64,000 nucleotides of DNA, from NCBI GenBank assembly GCA_020632875.1, contig JACKET010000013.1, forward strand, positions 113,750 to 177,749. The letters are read 5' to 3'. Positions 8,132-16,905 of this stretch are shown here, one piece after another. Position numbers and translations under genes: made by a program. This DNA is from Alphaproteobacteria bacterium (GTDB lineage Bacteria > Myxococcota_A > UBA796 > GCA-2862545). The notes beneath the pieces are model-generated. The model was not told the DNA's origin, searched no databases, and was given only the letters and a program-made list of their open reading frames with translations. The stretch's first letter is position 1, and each line of letters begins with the position of its first letter.

Positions 8132-8688
8132 GATCGAGCTTCGAGCGTCCCGTGGCATCACGCAGATGACGCAGAAGGACGCGGATGACGCAGAAACGAG
8201 GCCGGTCGCGGGTCGGGCGTCGTCGTTTCCCCGGGGCGCCGTCGGAGTGGCCCCTCGGGGACGTCTCGGTGTTCGGGTCGACAGAGAGGGCCTCCCCGCG
8301 GATCGGAATCGGGATTCACCAGAGTAGGCCAGCGCTTCGGGCTGCTCGGTGATCGGACTCGCCGATCCCCGGTAGGCCTCGGAGCGCGGAGCCGTGCCAT
8401 CCGACCCGGCCACATCCTTTGGCGGTCTTCGCGGTCTGGGCGGTGAAAGCGGGCGTTGGCTGGTCGAGGACCCGGACACGGGTCACCGCCTCGCCGATCG
8501 CTGCGCAATCGCTGCCACCCGATGGCAGTGAATGCGCACGTCGGGGCGAACGGGGGGTACGGTCGGAGCCTGCGAGCCCGGAGCGCGGGGTCCGGGGCCC
8601 GCGCGCGCGGGTCGCGCACGGTGCGTCCCGGTGAATCCGCCCTTGACCGACGGGCCCCGCGGCATAGTCGGAACGGACTGGAGGCACC
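8132..8688. other. Gene-free stretch with short GC-rich direct repeats
   Basis: I see no credible coding frame in this 557-base gap. It holds a short directly repeated element: ACGCAGATGACGCAGAA, then a close copy with GGATGACGCAGAA, at 8160-8195. Another repetitive piece (TTTGGCGGTCTTCGCGGTCT followed by GGGCGGTG) lies around 8418-8444. Such pieces resemble dispersed intergenic motifs seen in several high-GC environmental genomes. The promoter of the next gene should lie near its right end. Confidence 0.4.
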
Positions 8689-9936
8689 GTGCGATTCTGG
8701 CTGCTCGTCCCGCTCCTCTCCCTCGGCTGCCTCACGAAGCAGCCCGACGACGAGGAGTCCGACACGGACACGGACACGGATTCCGACGCCGACACCGACT
8801 CCGATGCGGACACCGATTCCGACGCGGACACGGATTCGGATGCGGACACCGATTCCGACTCCGACTCCGACACCGATGCGGACACCGACTCCGACACAGA
8901 CGCGGACACCGACTCCGACACGGACGCGGACACCGACTCCGACACCGATGCGGACACCGACTCCGACACCGATGCGGACACCGACTCCGATACGGACGCG
9001 GACACCGATTCCGATACGGACGCGGACACCGACTCCGATACCGATGCGGACACCGACTCCGACACGGACGCGGACACCGACTCCGACACCGATGCGGATA
9101 CCGACTCCGACACCGACGCGGACACAGACTCCGACACCGATGCCGACACCGACACTGCGGTCGTCGACACCGCCGTGGTGGACACCGCGACGGACACGGG
9201 CATCGGGAGCTTCGCGGAGCTCGTGTACACGGGCGACTTCCAGGAATGGACCGTCCCGGCCGGCGTGACGTCCGTCACGTTCGAGGGCTGGGGTGCTCGC
9301 GGAGGCAACGCCCAGGGCGGGATGGACGGCGGGCTCGGCGGCTACGCCACGGCCACGTTCACCGTGACCCCGGGAGAGGTGCTGCGCGTCTACATCGGCG
9401 GGCAGGGCCTCGATCTCGTCGTCGGCCCCGCGCCGGGCGGCTTCAACGGCGGCGGCGACATCCTCCAGAACTACGCGGGCGGCTCGCAGTGCGCGACCGG
9501 CGGCGGCGCCACCGACATCCGCGTCGTGCCGTACGACCTCGACTCGCGCGTCGTGGTCGCAGCGGGCGGTGGCGGCGGCGGTGCCGACGGCAGCACCGCG
9601 GTCGGCGGCGACGGCGGGGGCCTCGTGGGCGAGACGCCTCCCGTGCTCACCCCGATCAACGGCAACGTGCGCGCGGGCGACGGCGGGACGCAGACCGCTG
9701 GCGGCAGCACGAACACGAACTTCAACTCGACCCCCGGGGTGTTCGGCCGCGGCGGGAACGCGGGCTTCGACCTCTCGTGCTCGGGCGGCGGCGGCGGCGG
9801 CTGGTACGGCGGCGGTGGCGGCTCGTTCGCCGGCGGCGGCGGCGGGTCGAGCTACGTCGACGCGCCCGGCAACACCGGCGGCATGACGAGCCCAGGGGTC
9901 AACGACGGCCCCGGACGCGCCACGCTCACCTGGTAG
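8689..9936 (+). CDS. Glycine-rich lipoprotein on an Asp-rich stalk
   Basis: A 415-residue lipoprotein. GGAGG precedes the GTG start. M-R-F-W-L-L-V-P-L-L-S-L-G-C gives lipidated Cys14. Residues about 25-155 are an almost uninterrupted D-T-D-S-D-A type linker. The C-terminal domain begins with F-x-E-W-T-V-P-A-G-V-T-S-V-T-F-E-G-W-G-A, the usual start of a bacterial glycine-rich beta domain. It then has long Gly runs and ends R-A-T-L-T-W. The arrangement suggests an anchored, highly negative stalk holding a Gly-rich adhesive or structural head at the cell surface. The linker is low-complexity but its codons vary synonymously. Function is inferred from architecture only. Confidence 0.8.
   Translation: MRFWLLVPLLSLGCLTKQPDDEESDTDTDTDSDADTDSDADTDSDADTDSDADTDSDSDSDTDADTDSDTDADTDSDTDADTDSDTDADTDSDTDADTDSDTDADTDSDTDADTDSDTDADTDSDTDADTDSDTDADTDSDTDADTDSDTDADTDTAVVDTAVVDTATDTGIGSFAELVYTGDFQEWTVPAGVTSVTFEGWGARGGNAQGGMDGGLGGYATATFTVTPGEVLRVYIGGQGLDLVVGPAPGGFNGGGDILQNYAGGSQCATGGGATDIRVVPYDLDSRVVVAAGGGGGGADGSTAVGGDGGGLVGETPPVLTPINGNVRAGDGGTQTAGGSTNTNFNSTPGVFGRGGNAGFDLSCSGGGGGGWYGGGGGSFAGGGGGSSYVDAPGNTGGMTSPGVNDGPGRATLTW
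8755..9165 (+). repeat. Coding tandem repeat, Asp-Thr/Ser/Ala linker
   Basis: A tandem of 6-base Asp-x units with 18- to 24-base higher-order periods such as GACACCGACTCCGACACC. GAC/GAT and ACC/ACG/TCC alternate freely, so the repeat is stricter at protein than at DNA level. It encodes the stalk of the Gly-rich lipoprotein. Confidence 0.85.
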
Positions 9937-11020
9937 TCAGCCCGACGTAGCCGGCCTTTCCGTCGACCACGAGCTTCGCGTCCTCGGCGGCCGTGGCGCC
10001 CACGCGCACGTCGACGCACCAGTGCGACCGGTCCCCGTGCTCCACGAGCTTCGGGGGCTTCAGGCTGAACTCGCCGCCCGGAAGGCCGATGGTCAGCGGC
10101 GCCGCGAGGTCCTCGACCTGCATCTTCATGCGACCCGAGAGCCCGGCCATCGGCCGCATGTACACCTCGCTCTCGGGGATCGGGACGCCGCGCTTCCGCG
10201 CAGAGGCGTACACGGCGCCGTCGCCGCCCGTGTCGAGCCACAGGAGCGCGTCGGCTCCCTCCACGGTGCCCCGGACGAGCAGCATGCCGAAGCTCCACGT
10301 GGAGTTCGGCGCCTCGTCGCCGGGAGGCTCGAGGATCAGCTCGCCCGCAGCGCCGTCGAGGGTGACGCGCATCCCCGCGAAGAACGGCCACCCGAGCAGG
10401 CCGTCGAGCCCGTGCCGGCCGAGCGCCTTGTCCTTCAGCACGATCATCACGCGCTCGTCGGTGCCGAGCCCTTCGATGCCCAGCTGAACGGTGCCGAACG
10501 TCGCCGCGCCGGCCTGGTTGTGGTTGTCGATCTCGAGGGCGCCGAGGATGTGCCCCTTCTCGACGAAGGACTTCGAGACCGTGTTCATCGAGGCGCCGGT
10601 GTCGAGGCCGAACCACGCGTCCCGGCCGTTCACCTGGACCTTCACCTTCCACGTGCCCGTCTCCGCCTGGACCATCGGGAGCACGACCCGGGAGGTCGGC
10701 GGCTCGAATGCCAGGCGCGCCCGGATCATCGGGTCGTCCGGGAGCTGGTCGTTGATCGGCTCGCCCTCCGTGCCGGCCCAGGACTCGAGCGCGGTGGCGA
10801 GCACCTGGAGCTCGATCTCCGACGTTCCCTCCTCGATCATCGAGAACAGTGGGACCAGGCTGCCGTAGTCGTACGGACGCCCGTGCGGCGCGACGACCTC
10901 GGTGATCCCGCGCTGGAGATCGGTCGAGGCGAGGGATCGGGCGGCTACGATGTCGAGCGCGCAGGCCGCTTCGGTCCAGGTCGTCGGAGCGGCCAGGGCC
11001 GCGGTCACAGCGAGAATCAT
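9926..11020 (-). CDS. Tandem retropepsin-like aspartic protease, exported
   Basis: A 364-residue protein. From the ATG at 11018-11020 (GGAGG 5 bases upstream) the signal peptide M-I-L-A-V-T-A-A-L-A-A-P predicts export. It has two retropepsin-like units. The first has the active-site motif F-G-L-D-T-G-A-S near residue 140 and the paired L-L-G-W-P-F-F near 215. The second has L-W-L-D-T-G-G near 260. Retroviral-type proteases usually supply one D-T-G per chain and dimerise, so two per chain suggests an internal pseudo-dimer. It is the last gene on this strand before the convergent Gly-rich lipoprotein and overlaps its 3' end by 11 bases. Its 54-base gap from the operon upstream allows co-transcription. 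Substrate unknown. Confidence 0.78.
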   Translation of the reverse strand: MILAVTAALAAPTTWTEAACALDIVAARSLASTDLQRGITEVVAPHGRPYDYGSLVPLFSMIEEGTSEIELQVLATALESWAGTEGEPINDQLPDDPMIRARLAFEPPTSRVVLPMVQAETGTWKVKVQVNGRDAWFGLDTGASMNTVSKSFVEKGHILGALEIDNHNQAGAATFGTVQLGIEGLGTDERVMIVLKDKALGRHGLDGLLGWPFFAGMRVTLDGAAGELILEPPGDEAPNSTWSFGMLLVRGTVEGADALLWLDTGGDGAVYASARKRGVPIPESEVYMRPMAGLSGRMKMQVEDLAAPLTIGLPGGEFSLKPPKLVEHGDRSHWCVDVRVGATAAEDAKLVVDGKAGYVGLTTR

Positions 11021-11074
11021 CGTTGCCTCCATCTTTCGTCTGGAACGCCCGCGGCGCGCCTCGTAGTCCGCGCT

Positions 11075-11515
11075 TCACTCGTCGCGGAACGGCACCCAGG
11101 TGTAGGCGTTGAGCCCGTGGTTGTGGACGTGCAGCGTGACGACGGCCCCCGCGACCCAGCCGGCCCCGTCCACGCGGAGCGGCGCGTCGCCCGACCCCTG
11201 CGGAATCGGCGCCGTGGCCTCCCACACGACCGCACCGTCGACGGCCACGCCCAGCACGGCCTCCGCGGGAGCATCCGCGTAGAGCCCGTCCCACAGCACG
11301 CCGCCGAGCACCTCGGCCCCCGGGCGGGCGTCGCGCAGGAGTGGTTGCGACAGCGAGACCCACGGGCAGTCCCCGGTGCGCACCTCGACGCCGGCCTCCT
11401 CCACCGCCCAGCCGGCACAGGGCTCGCCGGCACCCCAGGGGTCTTCGGAGCCCGCCTGCCAGCCGTGCGGGTCGAGCAGCGGGCCTTGCTCGCACGCGAG
11501 GAGCGCCAGGATCAC
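11075..11515 (-). CDS. Small lipoprotein of unknown function
   Basis: A 146-residue lipoprotein starting at GTG 11513-11515, which overlaps the stop of the preceding gene (GTGA). The minimal signal V-I-L-A-L-L-A-C gives lipidated Cys8. The mature domain looks beta-rich (W-V-A-G-A-V-V-T-L-H-V-H-N-H-G near the end). The H-V-H-N-H cluster could bind a metal, which would fit the copper enzyme encoded two genes upstream; this is speculation. It is the fourth overlapping gene of the operon that starts with the STAND regulator. Family not recognised. Confidence 0.75.
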   Translation of the reverse strand: MILALLACEQGPLLDPHGWQAGSEDPWGAGEPCAGWAVEEAGVEVRTGDCPWVSLSQPLLRDARPGAEVLGGVLWDGLYADAPAEAVLGVAVDGAVVWEATAPIPQGSGDAPLRVDGAGWVAGAVVTLHVHNHGLNAYTWVPFRDE

Positions 11516-12177
11516 CGCTCCGCCCGCTTCTTCGGCGACGTGCCCGGCCCGAAGTCGTAGCCGAGCCCGAAGCCGCCCTGCCAGGTGACGAGCTGCGAGA
11601 CCGGGTCCGCCGGGTTGTTCGACAGCAGCACGCCCACCGTGGGGTACAGCGTGAACCGCCCGGGGTGGAGCGCCCAGCCGAACGACGCGCCGATCAGCGG
11701 CTTCGTGATGGGGTGCGCGCCCCGCGAGCGGATGTGCTGCACGGCCACGCGCGGCGCGAACACGAGCTCGCTGCGGTTCGGCAGGTTCTTCGAGACGAGC
11801 AGCGGCACCTGGCCGGTCACGGCCTGCCCCGTCGCCCAGCCGCCCCACACGCCGTCCCACGACGCCGCCACCGCGACGGACACGTCCCAGCCCTCGCGAT
11901 CCGACGGCGCACGCACGAGGCGCCGCTTCACGTCGGCCCCGACCTGTGCCCAGCCGATGACGAACGCCCAGCCCCCGACCCGCGCGCCGACCTCCCAGTC
12001 GTCCGTCAGGCCGTAGCGGAGGCCGAGGTCGTAGCGCGTCATCCCCGTCCGCAGCGGGCGCGCCGTCACGTACCCGACCTCGACGCCGCTCGTCGCCGTG
12101 AACTGGCCCTTGTCGAGCGTGCGCCCCGTCTGGATGCCGTGGATCGACGCGCAGCCGGCCAGCGCCAGGACCACCAT
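11512..12177 (-). CDS. Predicted outer-membrane beta-barrel lipoprotein
   Basis: A 221-residue protein with signal M-V-V-L-A-L-A-G-C (Cys9 possibly lipidated). Alternating aromatic and polar residues and a closing G-F-G-L-G-Y-D-F-G strand suggest an outer-membrane barrel. Early Y-D-L-G-L-R-Y-G-L and W-E-V-G-A-R-V-G-G-W segments are typical paired strands. The start overlaps the upstream stop by one base (TGATG at 12175-12179), and the stop overlaps the next start. Translational coupling in a single operon is therefore likely. It may be a channel or anchor for the adjacent monooxygenase, but that is inference from position. Confidence 0.75.
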   Translation of the reverse strand: MVVLALAGCASIHGIQTGRTLDKGQFTATSGVEVGYVTARPLRTGMTRYDLGLRYGLTDDWEVGARVGGWAFVIGWAQVGADVKRRLVRAPSDREGWDVSVAVAASWDGVWGGWATGQAVTGQVPLLVSKNLPNRSELVFAPRVAVQHIRSRGAHPITKPLIGASFGWALHPGRFTLYPTVGVLLSNNPADPVSQLVTWQGGFGLGYDFGPGTSPKKRAER

Positions 12178-13466
12178 CAGTCCGCCCGGGTCGCGTAGAT
12201 CACGGCGCCGCACATCTCCTCGTCGTCGGCCCAGGCGATGTCGTCCCCGGGGTTCCGCCAGTTGCACTCGACGTAGAGACGGTCGCCGGCGTTCATGCGC
12301 GTCGGGGCGTCGAACCAGTAGTTGGCCTGCCAGAAGAAGTCCCACTCCGGCACGTGCAGCAGGCACTCCTGCTCGCCCTTGCCCTTGAGGAGGGCCACGG
12401 AGCCGGACGTTCCGAGCTCGTGCATGTGGATGAAGGCGCCCCACACGTCCCAATCGGCGCCGAGCCCGTAGAGGACCTGGGGGTCCCACGCGAAGCCGTA
12501 GCCGCTGTCGGTGAAGCCACCCTCGATCTCCATCCCGCGATCGAAGACCCACAGCGGGTTGAGCGCGGCGATGGGCACGACGACCTTCTCGACGCTGTCG
12601 GCCAGCGTGAAGTCGACCTCGGTCTCGTCGAACGCATCGCCGTCGGCGGCCGTGAGGTCGTAGTGCATGTTGACGATGAGCTTGCCGTCGTTGGGCAGCT
12701 GGATGCCGAGGCCCTCGGGGAGCTCCAGCGCGTCGAGCCCGGGGACCCAGATGCCGATGGAGCGATCGCCGAGCGCGCCCTGCCCGCCGCGGCACTCGAA
12801 GCCCGGACCGTCGTCGGCCCTGTCGAGGCGGACGAACGGCGCCTCGCGCCACCCGGCGACCGCGTTCACGCCGACGTGGTGGACGATGGCCGTGTTGCCG
12901 GGGCGGACCTGCATGCCCGTCACGAACCTCCCGCGCATGCCGTCGGGGATGTCGACGAGGAAGCACCGGAGGTCGTCGGTCGAGCCGAACAGGCCGGCCG
13001 CTTCGTACCGCTCGGTGGACACCGTGGCGTCGACGCGGGCGAGCGCGGGCGCGACGAGCGGCGGGAGCGGCGCGGCCGTCGTGGGGTCGCCCTCCGGCGC
13101 GCCCTGGTCGAGCCAGCCGACGAGCAGGTCGACGGCTTCGTCGGGGATGCGGCGCTCGCCGCGGTACGCCTTGCCGCAGCACTCCGCAGCGGACCAGGGC
13201 GGCATCCGGCCCGACACGACCGAGTCGCGCACGGCGTCGGCGAGCGCCACCACGTCGGTGTGCGTCTCGAGCGCGAAGGGCGCGAGCCCGTCCGCGGTGT
13301 GGCAGCGGGCGCAGTGCTCGTGCACCACGGGCGCCACGTCGGCGTGCCACGTGACCGGCGCCGTGACGGGCGTGACGGGGTGGGTCAGCGTGGCGTCTTC
13401 GCAGTACTGCAGGTCGATCCGCCCGTCGTCCGCGGGGCAGCCGAGGAGGAGGGCGAGCGCGATCAC
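12177..13466 (-). CDS. Cytochrome c / copper type II monooxygenase fusion lipoprotein
   Basis: A 429-residue lipoprotein (signal V-I-A-L-A-L-L-L-G-C, Cys10). The N-terminal domain holds one haem motif, C-A-R-C-H at 52-56, in a typical mono-haem layout (R-M-P-P-W near 87). The C-terminal part matches copper type II, ascorbate-dependent monooxygenases (peptidylglycine-hydroxylating type). All expected copper ligands are visible: His196-His197 and His268 for one copper, His347 and His349 (H-M-H) and Met418 (E-E-M-C) for the other. It should hydroxylate an unknown substrate in the periplasm or at the surface, with the haem domain as a possible built-in electron donor. The GTG start overlaps the upstream SDR stop. 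Confidence 0.87.
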   Translation of the reverse strand: MIALALLLGCPADDGRIDLQYCEDATLTHPVTPVTAPVTWHADVAPVVHEHCARCHTADGLAPFALETHTDVVALADAVRDSVVSGRMPPWSAAECCGKAYRGERRIPDEAVDLLVGWLDQGAPEGDPTTAAPLPPLVAPALARVDATVSTERYEAAGLFGSTDDLRCFLVDIPDGMRGRFVTGMQVRPGNTAIVHHVGVNAVAGWREAPFVRLDRADDGPGFECRGGQGALGDRSIGIWVPGLDALELPEGLGIQLPNDGKLIVNMHYDLTAADGDAFDETEVDFTLADSVEKVVVPIAALNPLWVFDRGMEIEGGFTDSGYGFAWDPQVLYGLGADWDVWGAFIHMHELGTSGSVALLKGKGEQECLLHVPEWDFFWQANYWFDAPTRMNAGDRLYVECNWRNPGDDIAWADDEEMCGAVIYATRAD

Positions 13467-14371
13467 GGGTGCTCCGGGGCGCCGGTGAGCTCGATCGACA
13501 CCGCGAACAACCGGTCTCCGAGGGCCTCGTCGCGGCTCCGGCTGCTGCACGCCGCGTCGCGCGCGGGGCCGGAGAGCTCGAGGAAGCGCGGACCGTAGTA
13601 CCCGCCGGACTCCGCGTCGGGGTGCGTCGCCGCGAGCAGCGTGGGCCAGGCCCCGGATGCCGCGGAGTTCAGGAACGGCTTCGACAGCAGGCGCGACGGG
13701 GCCACCAGCCAGCCCGGGAAGTGCCGGAACAGCTCGGTGTCCGACCCACCCGGGTGCACGGCGATCGAGCGGACCGACGACCCCTTCGCCTGCAGCCGTC
13801 GGTGGAGGGTGTGGCTGTGCACGAGGTTCGCGAGCTTGCTCTGGGCATAGCGGCCGAACCGGCTGTAGCTGCGCTCGGCGTTCAGGTCGTCGAAATGGAT
13901 CTGCCCGAACCAGTGCGCGTTGCTGCTCGTGTGGACGACGCGCCCCGACCCGCTCGCCTCGAGCCGGTCGAGCAGCAGCGCCGTGAGGAGGAAGGGCCCG
14001 AGGTGGTTGGTGCCGAGCTGGCTCTCGAAGCCCTGCGCGGTGCGCTCGAGCGGGAGCATCATGATGCCGGCGTTGTTGACGAGGGTGTGCAGGACCGGCT
14101 CGGCCCGCACGACCTCCGCGGCCGCTCGCACGCTGTCGAGGTCGGCGAGGTCGAGGGCCACGAGCTCGAGGTCGGCGGACGGGAGCTCGGCGAGGAGGCG
14201 GTCGCGGGCGGACTGCGCGCGCTCGGGGCTGCGGCAGCCCATGAGCACACGAGCCCCCTTGCGCGCGAGCTCGCGCGTGGTCTCGAAGCCGAGCCCGCTG
14301 TTCGCGCCGGTGACGAAGAACGTGCGCCCGGACTGGTCGGGCACGTCGGCGGCGGTGAAGCCTCGGATCAA
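13463..14371 (-). CDS. Short-chain dehydrogenase/reductase (retinol-dehydrogenase-like)
   Basis: A 302-residue cytoplasmic NAD(P)-dependent oxidoreductase. The start is probably TTG at 14369-14371, with GGAGG 6 bases before it; no ATG or GTG lies upstream at a sensible distance. The Rossmann motif T-G-A-N-S-G-L-G sits at 21-28, N-N-A-G near 98, the catalytic Ser in H-T-S-S-N near 145, and Y-A-Q-S-K near 175. The W-F-G-Q-I-H-F-D-D-L-N segment and the late L-V-A-P-S-R-L-L are common in the retinol-dehydrogenase/WW-oxidoreductase-like SDR branch. It lies 23 bases after the regulator gene and overlaps the monooxygenase gene. It may act on the same substrate. Confidence 0.9.
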   Translation of the reverse strand: MIRGFTAADVPDQSGRTFFVTGANSGLGFETTRELARKGARVLMGCRSPERAQSARDRLLAELPSADLELVALDLADLDSVRAAAEVVRAEPVLHTLVNNAGIMMLPLERTAQGFESQLGTNHLGPFLLTALLLDRLEASGSGRVVHTSSNAHWFGQIHFDDLNAERSYSRFGRYAQSKLANLVHSHTLHRRLQAKGSSVRSIAVHPGGSDTELFRHFPGWLVAPSRLLSKPFLNSAASGAWPTLLAATHPDAESGGYYGPRFLELSGPARDAACSSRSRDEALGDRLFAVSIELTGAPEHP

Positions 14372-14394
14372 GGGGGACCTCCGGTGGGCAGAGC

Positions 14395-16893
14395 CTACCC
14401 CGTCGCGAAGCGCCGGAGCCGATCGGCGAGCTCGGCGATCACGGGGTCGCGGATCGCGGCGGCCCCTGCGAGCGCGGCGGGGATGGACGCCGAGCGCCGC
14501 TCCGGCGCGTCGAGCGCGTCGCAGAACGCGCCTGCGAGCGCGCGTCCCGCCTCGGACCCGGCGTCGGTCGGCGCGGCGCCCGCATCGAGCGCGGCGCGGG
14601 CCCCTGCGCCGTCGCCCTGCTCGGCGCGCGCGATGCAGCGCTCGACCCCCACGAGCCAGCGGAGCTGCGGCGGCAGGCCGCCCTCGCAGGTGTCGAACCG
14701 CGCTTCCGCCGCGGCGTACCGGCCCTGTCGCGACGCGAGGCGCCCGATGCCCAGCGTGGCGTAAGCGAGGCCGGGCGCGAACCCGGCCTCCTCGAACGTC
14801 CGGCACGCCTCGTCGAACAGCGCGCCCGCCGCGGCGTGCTGGCCCCCCGCCAGGCGGAGGTTCGCGAGGTTCACCTGGCCCATCGCGACCCCCACGCGGG
14901 CACCGAGGCGCTTGCTGATCTCCATCGCCGCGCTCCAGTGCCGGTCGGCGGCCGCGGGCTCGCCGCGGTACAGCTCCACCGCGCCGAGCTGGGTGTGCAC
15001 GCGGGCCGCGACGAGGTCGAGCCCGACCTCCTCGCAGATGCGGAGCGCCTCGACGTGCGCCTCGCGCGCGGCCTCGAATTCGTCGCGCTGGGTGTGGAGG
15101 ATTCCGAGCGTGCCGAGCGCGAGCAGCGTGTGGGACGGCGACTGCGAGATGCGTGCCCGCGCGAGCACCTGCCGCAGCATCGCGAGCGCCGCGTCCTCGG
15201 CGCCGGCCTTGAGGAGGGTGTAGGCCAGCGCGAGCTCGGCCTGGAGCTGCCAGGGCCCGGACAACGCGCCCCGGGCGCGCTCCAGGGCCGCACGCGACGC
15301 GTCGAGCGCGAGGCGGTCCTGGTGCAGCCGCCCCCAGCGCAGCGCCAGGAGCCCGGGGTCGCGGACGCCCACCTCCTCGGCCCGGCGCAGATCCGCCTCC
15401 GCTGCATCGAGGCTCGAGCGCGACATCCACAGCGCCGCCCGAAGCACGAGGACGTCCCCGAGCAGGTGGCCCGTCGCGATGCGCGACGCCTCGTCGAGCC
15501 AGCGCAGGGCCTCGGCCATGGGCACGCGCTGGCCCATCGTGGGGACCAGCAGGAGCGCGAGCTCGACGCTCTCGGTGGCGCGGGCCCGCCAGCCGGTGCG
15601 CAGCGCGGCGCGCAGGTTGCCCCACTCCGCGTCGAGGAACTCCCTGCCGCGGCCTCCGAGCAGGTCCTCCTCGCGGCGGCGGGCCTCGCTCAGGAAGTGG
15701 TGGCGGTGCGCGGCTTCGGCGCGGGCCCGATCGCACCGCGACTCGACGAACTGCCGCACCGGGTCGAGCATGTACACGCGTCCGTCGCGCTGCGTCAGCC
15801 AGCCCCACCGCCGCAGCTCGGCGATGGCGTCGAGGCCCGCGCCGCCCACGAGCGCCACGGCATCGGCCACGCGGATGCCGCGCCGCACGGGGACCAGCCT
15901 CCCCACGGCCTCGCGCAGCGGCGGCGGGAGGTGCGCCCAGCTCCACCCGAGCACGTCGTCCATCGACGCCTGCCGCCCGTGCCCGCCTGCGAGCAGCCCA
16001 CCGAGGTCGTCGAGCTGGGTCTGCAGGTCGGCGGCCGAGAACTGCCCGAGCCGCGCCGCGGCCAGCTCGAGGGCCAGGGGCACGCCGCCGAGGCGCTGGA
16101 GCAGCGCCTCCACGGCCTCGGGCTCGACGGCGCGCGGCACGCACCGCACGAACAGGCGCACGGCGTCGTCGGGTGCCAGGGGCCCGAGCTCGAGCGTGGG
16201 CTCGCCGGCGTGCGGCACGCGGCTCGTGACGACGACCGGCACGAAGGTCGACCAGTCCCGGACGAACGGCAACAGCTGGTCGCCGAGGTCCTCCGCCGCG
16301 TCGAGCACGACGAGGGGCGGCGCGCGGTGGTGGATGGCGAACCGCACCGACTCGGCCGTGTCGACCGGCGCGATGCCGAGCGCCGCGGTGGTCGCGCTCA
16401 GCAGCCCTTCGACGGTCAGGCTGCCGGTGAGGTCGATCCACACGGCCCCGGAGCCCACGATGCGCGCGAAGTGCCGCGCCAGCGTGGACTTGCCGTAGCC
16501 TCCGGGCGCGACGAGCCAGAGCCGTCCCCCCTCGAGGCGGGCGCGCAGCTCGGCCAGCTCGTCGGTACGCCCGATGAGCCCCTCGCCTTCGCCGAGCGGC
16601 TCGAACACGTAGCCCCGTCCGTAGACGCTGCGCAGGTGCACGGGCTCCGCGGGGTCGGCTTCGACCTTCTTCCGCAGCCGCTGCATCGTGGTGATCACGG
16701 TCCGGCTGCGCACCTGCTTGGCGTAGCCGAAGACCTCCCTGAGCAGCTCGTCGTGATCGACCGTCTGGCCGGGCCTCTCGGCGAGGTAGCGGAACAGACG
16801 CGCCTCGTTCGGCGACAGGGTGAGGGTCTGGCCGTCGATCTCGAGGGTCTGGCGGTCCAGGTCCGCAGAGCCGTGGACCAGCGGGACGAACAT
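14395..16893 (-). CDS. Winged-helix / STAND ATPase / TPR transcription regulator
   Basis: An 832-residue protein. Residues about 10-98 form an OmpR/PhoB-type winged helix (L-S-P-N-E-A-R-L-F-R-Y-L, then the R-S-V-Y-G-R-G-Y-V-F wing). Next comes a STAND-type NTPase with P-loop A-P-G-G-Y-G-K-S-T at 129-137, a Walker B-like P-L-V-V-L-D-A near 195, and the G-G-V-P-L-A-L-E-L motif near 270. From about residue 430 to the end are Ala-rich helical repeats of TPR type. Such AfsR/SARP-like or MalT-like proteins switch on target genes when the sensor repeats bind a signal and the ATPase oligomerises. It likely controls the operon that follows, which begins 23 bases downstream. The ligand is unknown. Confidence 0.88.
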   Translation of the reverse strand: MFVPLVHGSADLDRQTLEIDGQTLTLSPNEARLFRYLAERPGQTVDHDELLREVFGYAKQVRSRTVITTMQRLRKKVEADPAEPVHLRSVYGRGYVFEPLGEGEGLIGRTDELAELRARLEGGRLWLVAPGGYGKSTLARHFARIVGSGAVWIDLTGSLTVEGLLSATTAALGIAPVDTAESVRFAIHHRAPPLVVLDAAEDLGDQLLPFVRDWSTFVPVVVTSRVPHAGEPTLELGPLAPDDAVRLFVRCVPRAVEPEAVEALLQRLGGVPLALELAAARLGQFSAADLQTQLDDLGGLLAGGHGRQASMDDVLGWSWAHLPPPLREAVGRLVPVRRGIRVADAVALVGGAGLDAIAELRRWGWLTQRDGRVYMLDPVRQFVESRCDRARAEAAHRHHFLSEARRREEDLLGGRGREFLDAEWGNLRAALRTGWRARATESVELALLLVPTMGQRVPMAEALRWLDEASRIATGHLLGDVLVLRAALWMSRSSLDAAEADLRRAEEVGVRDPGLLALRWGRLHQDRLALDASRAALERARGALSGPWQLQAELALAYTLLKAGAEDAALAMLRQVLARARISQSPSHTLLALGTLGILHTQRDEFEAAREAHVEALRICEEVGLDLVAARVHTQLGAVELYRGEPAAADRHWSAAMEISKRLGARVGVAMGQVNLANLRLAGGQHAAAGALFDEACRTFEEAGFAPGLAYATLGIGRLASRQGRYAAAEARFDTCEGGLPPQLRWLVGVERCIARAEQGDGAGARAALDAGAAPTDAGSEAGRALAGAFCDALDAPERRSASIPAALAGAAAIRDPVIAELADRLRRFATG

Positions 16894-16905
16894 CGTCGCT
16901 CCGAC

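Noticed and set aside
8755..9165. CRISPR array
   Set aside because: Repeats are contiguous 6-base coding units without unique spacers and are in frame with a lipoprotein.
8700..9308. Reverse-strand Ser-Val-Ser-Glu repeat protein over the Asp linker
   Set aside because: It is the complement of the Asp-x repeat. No start signal, lipobox or folded domain, whereas the forward frame has all three. The same holds for the plus-strand reading at 22576-23226 and similar cases.
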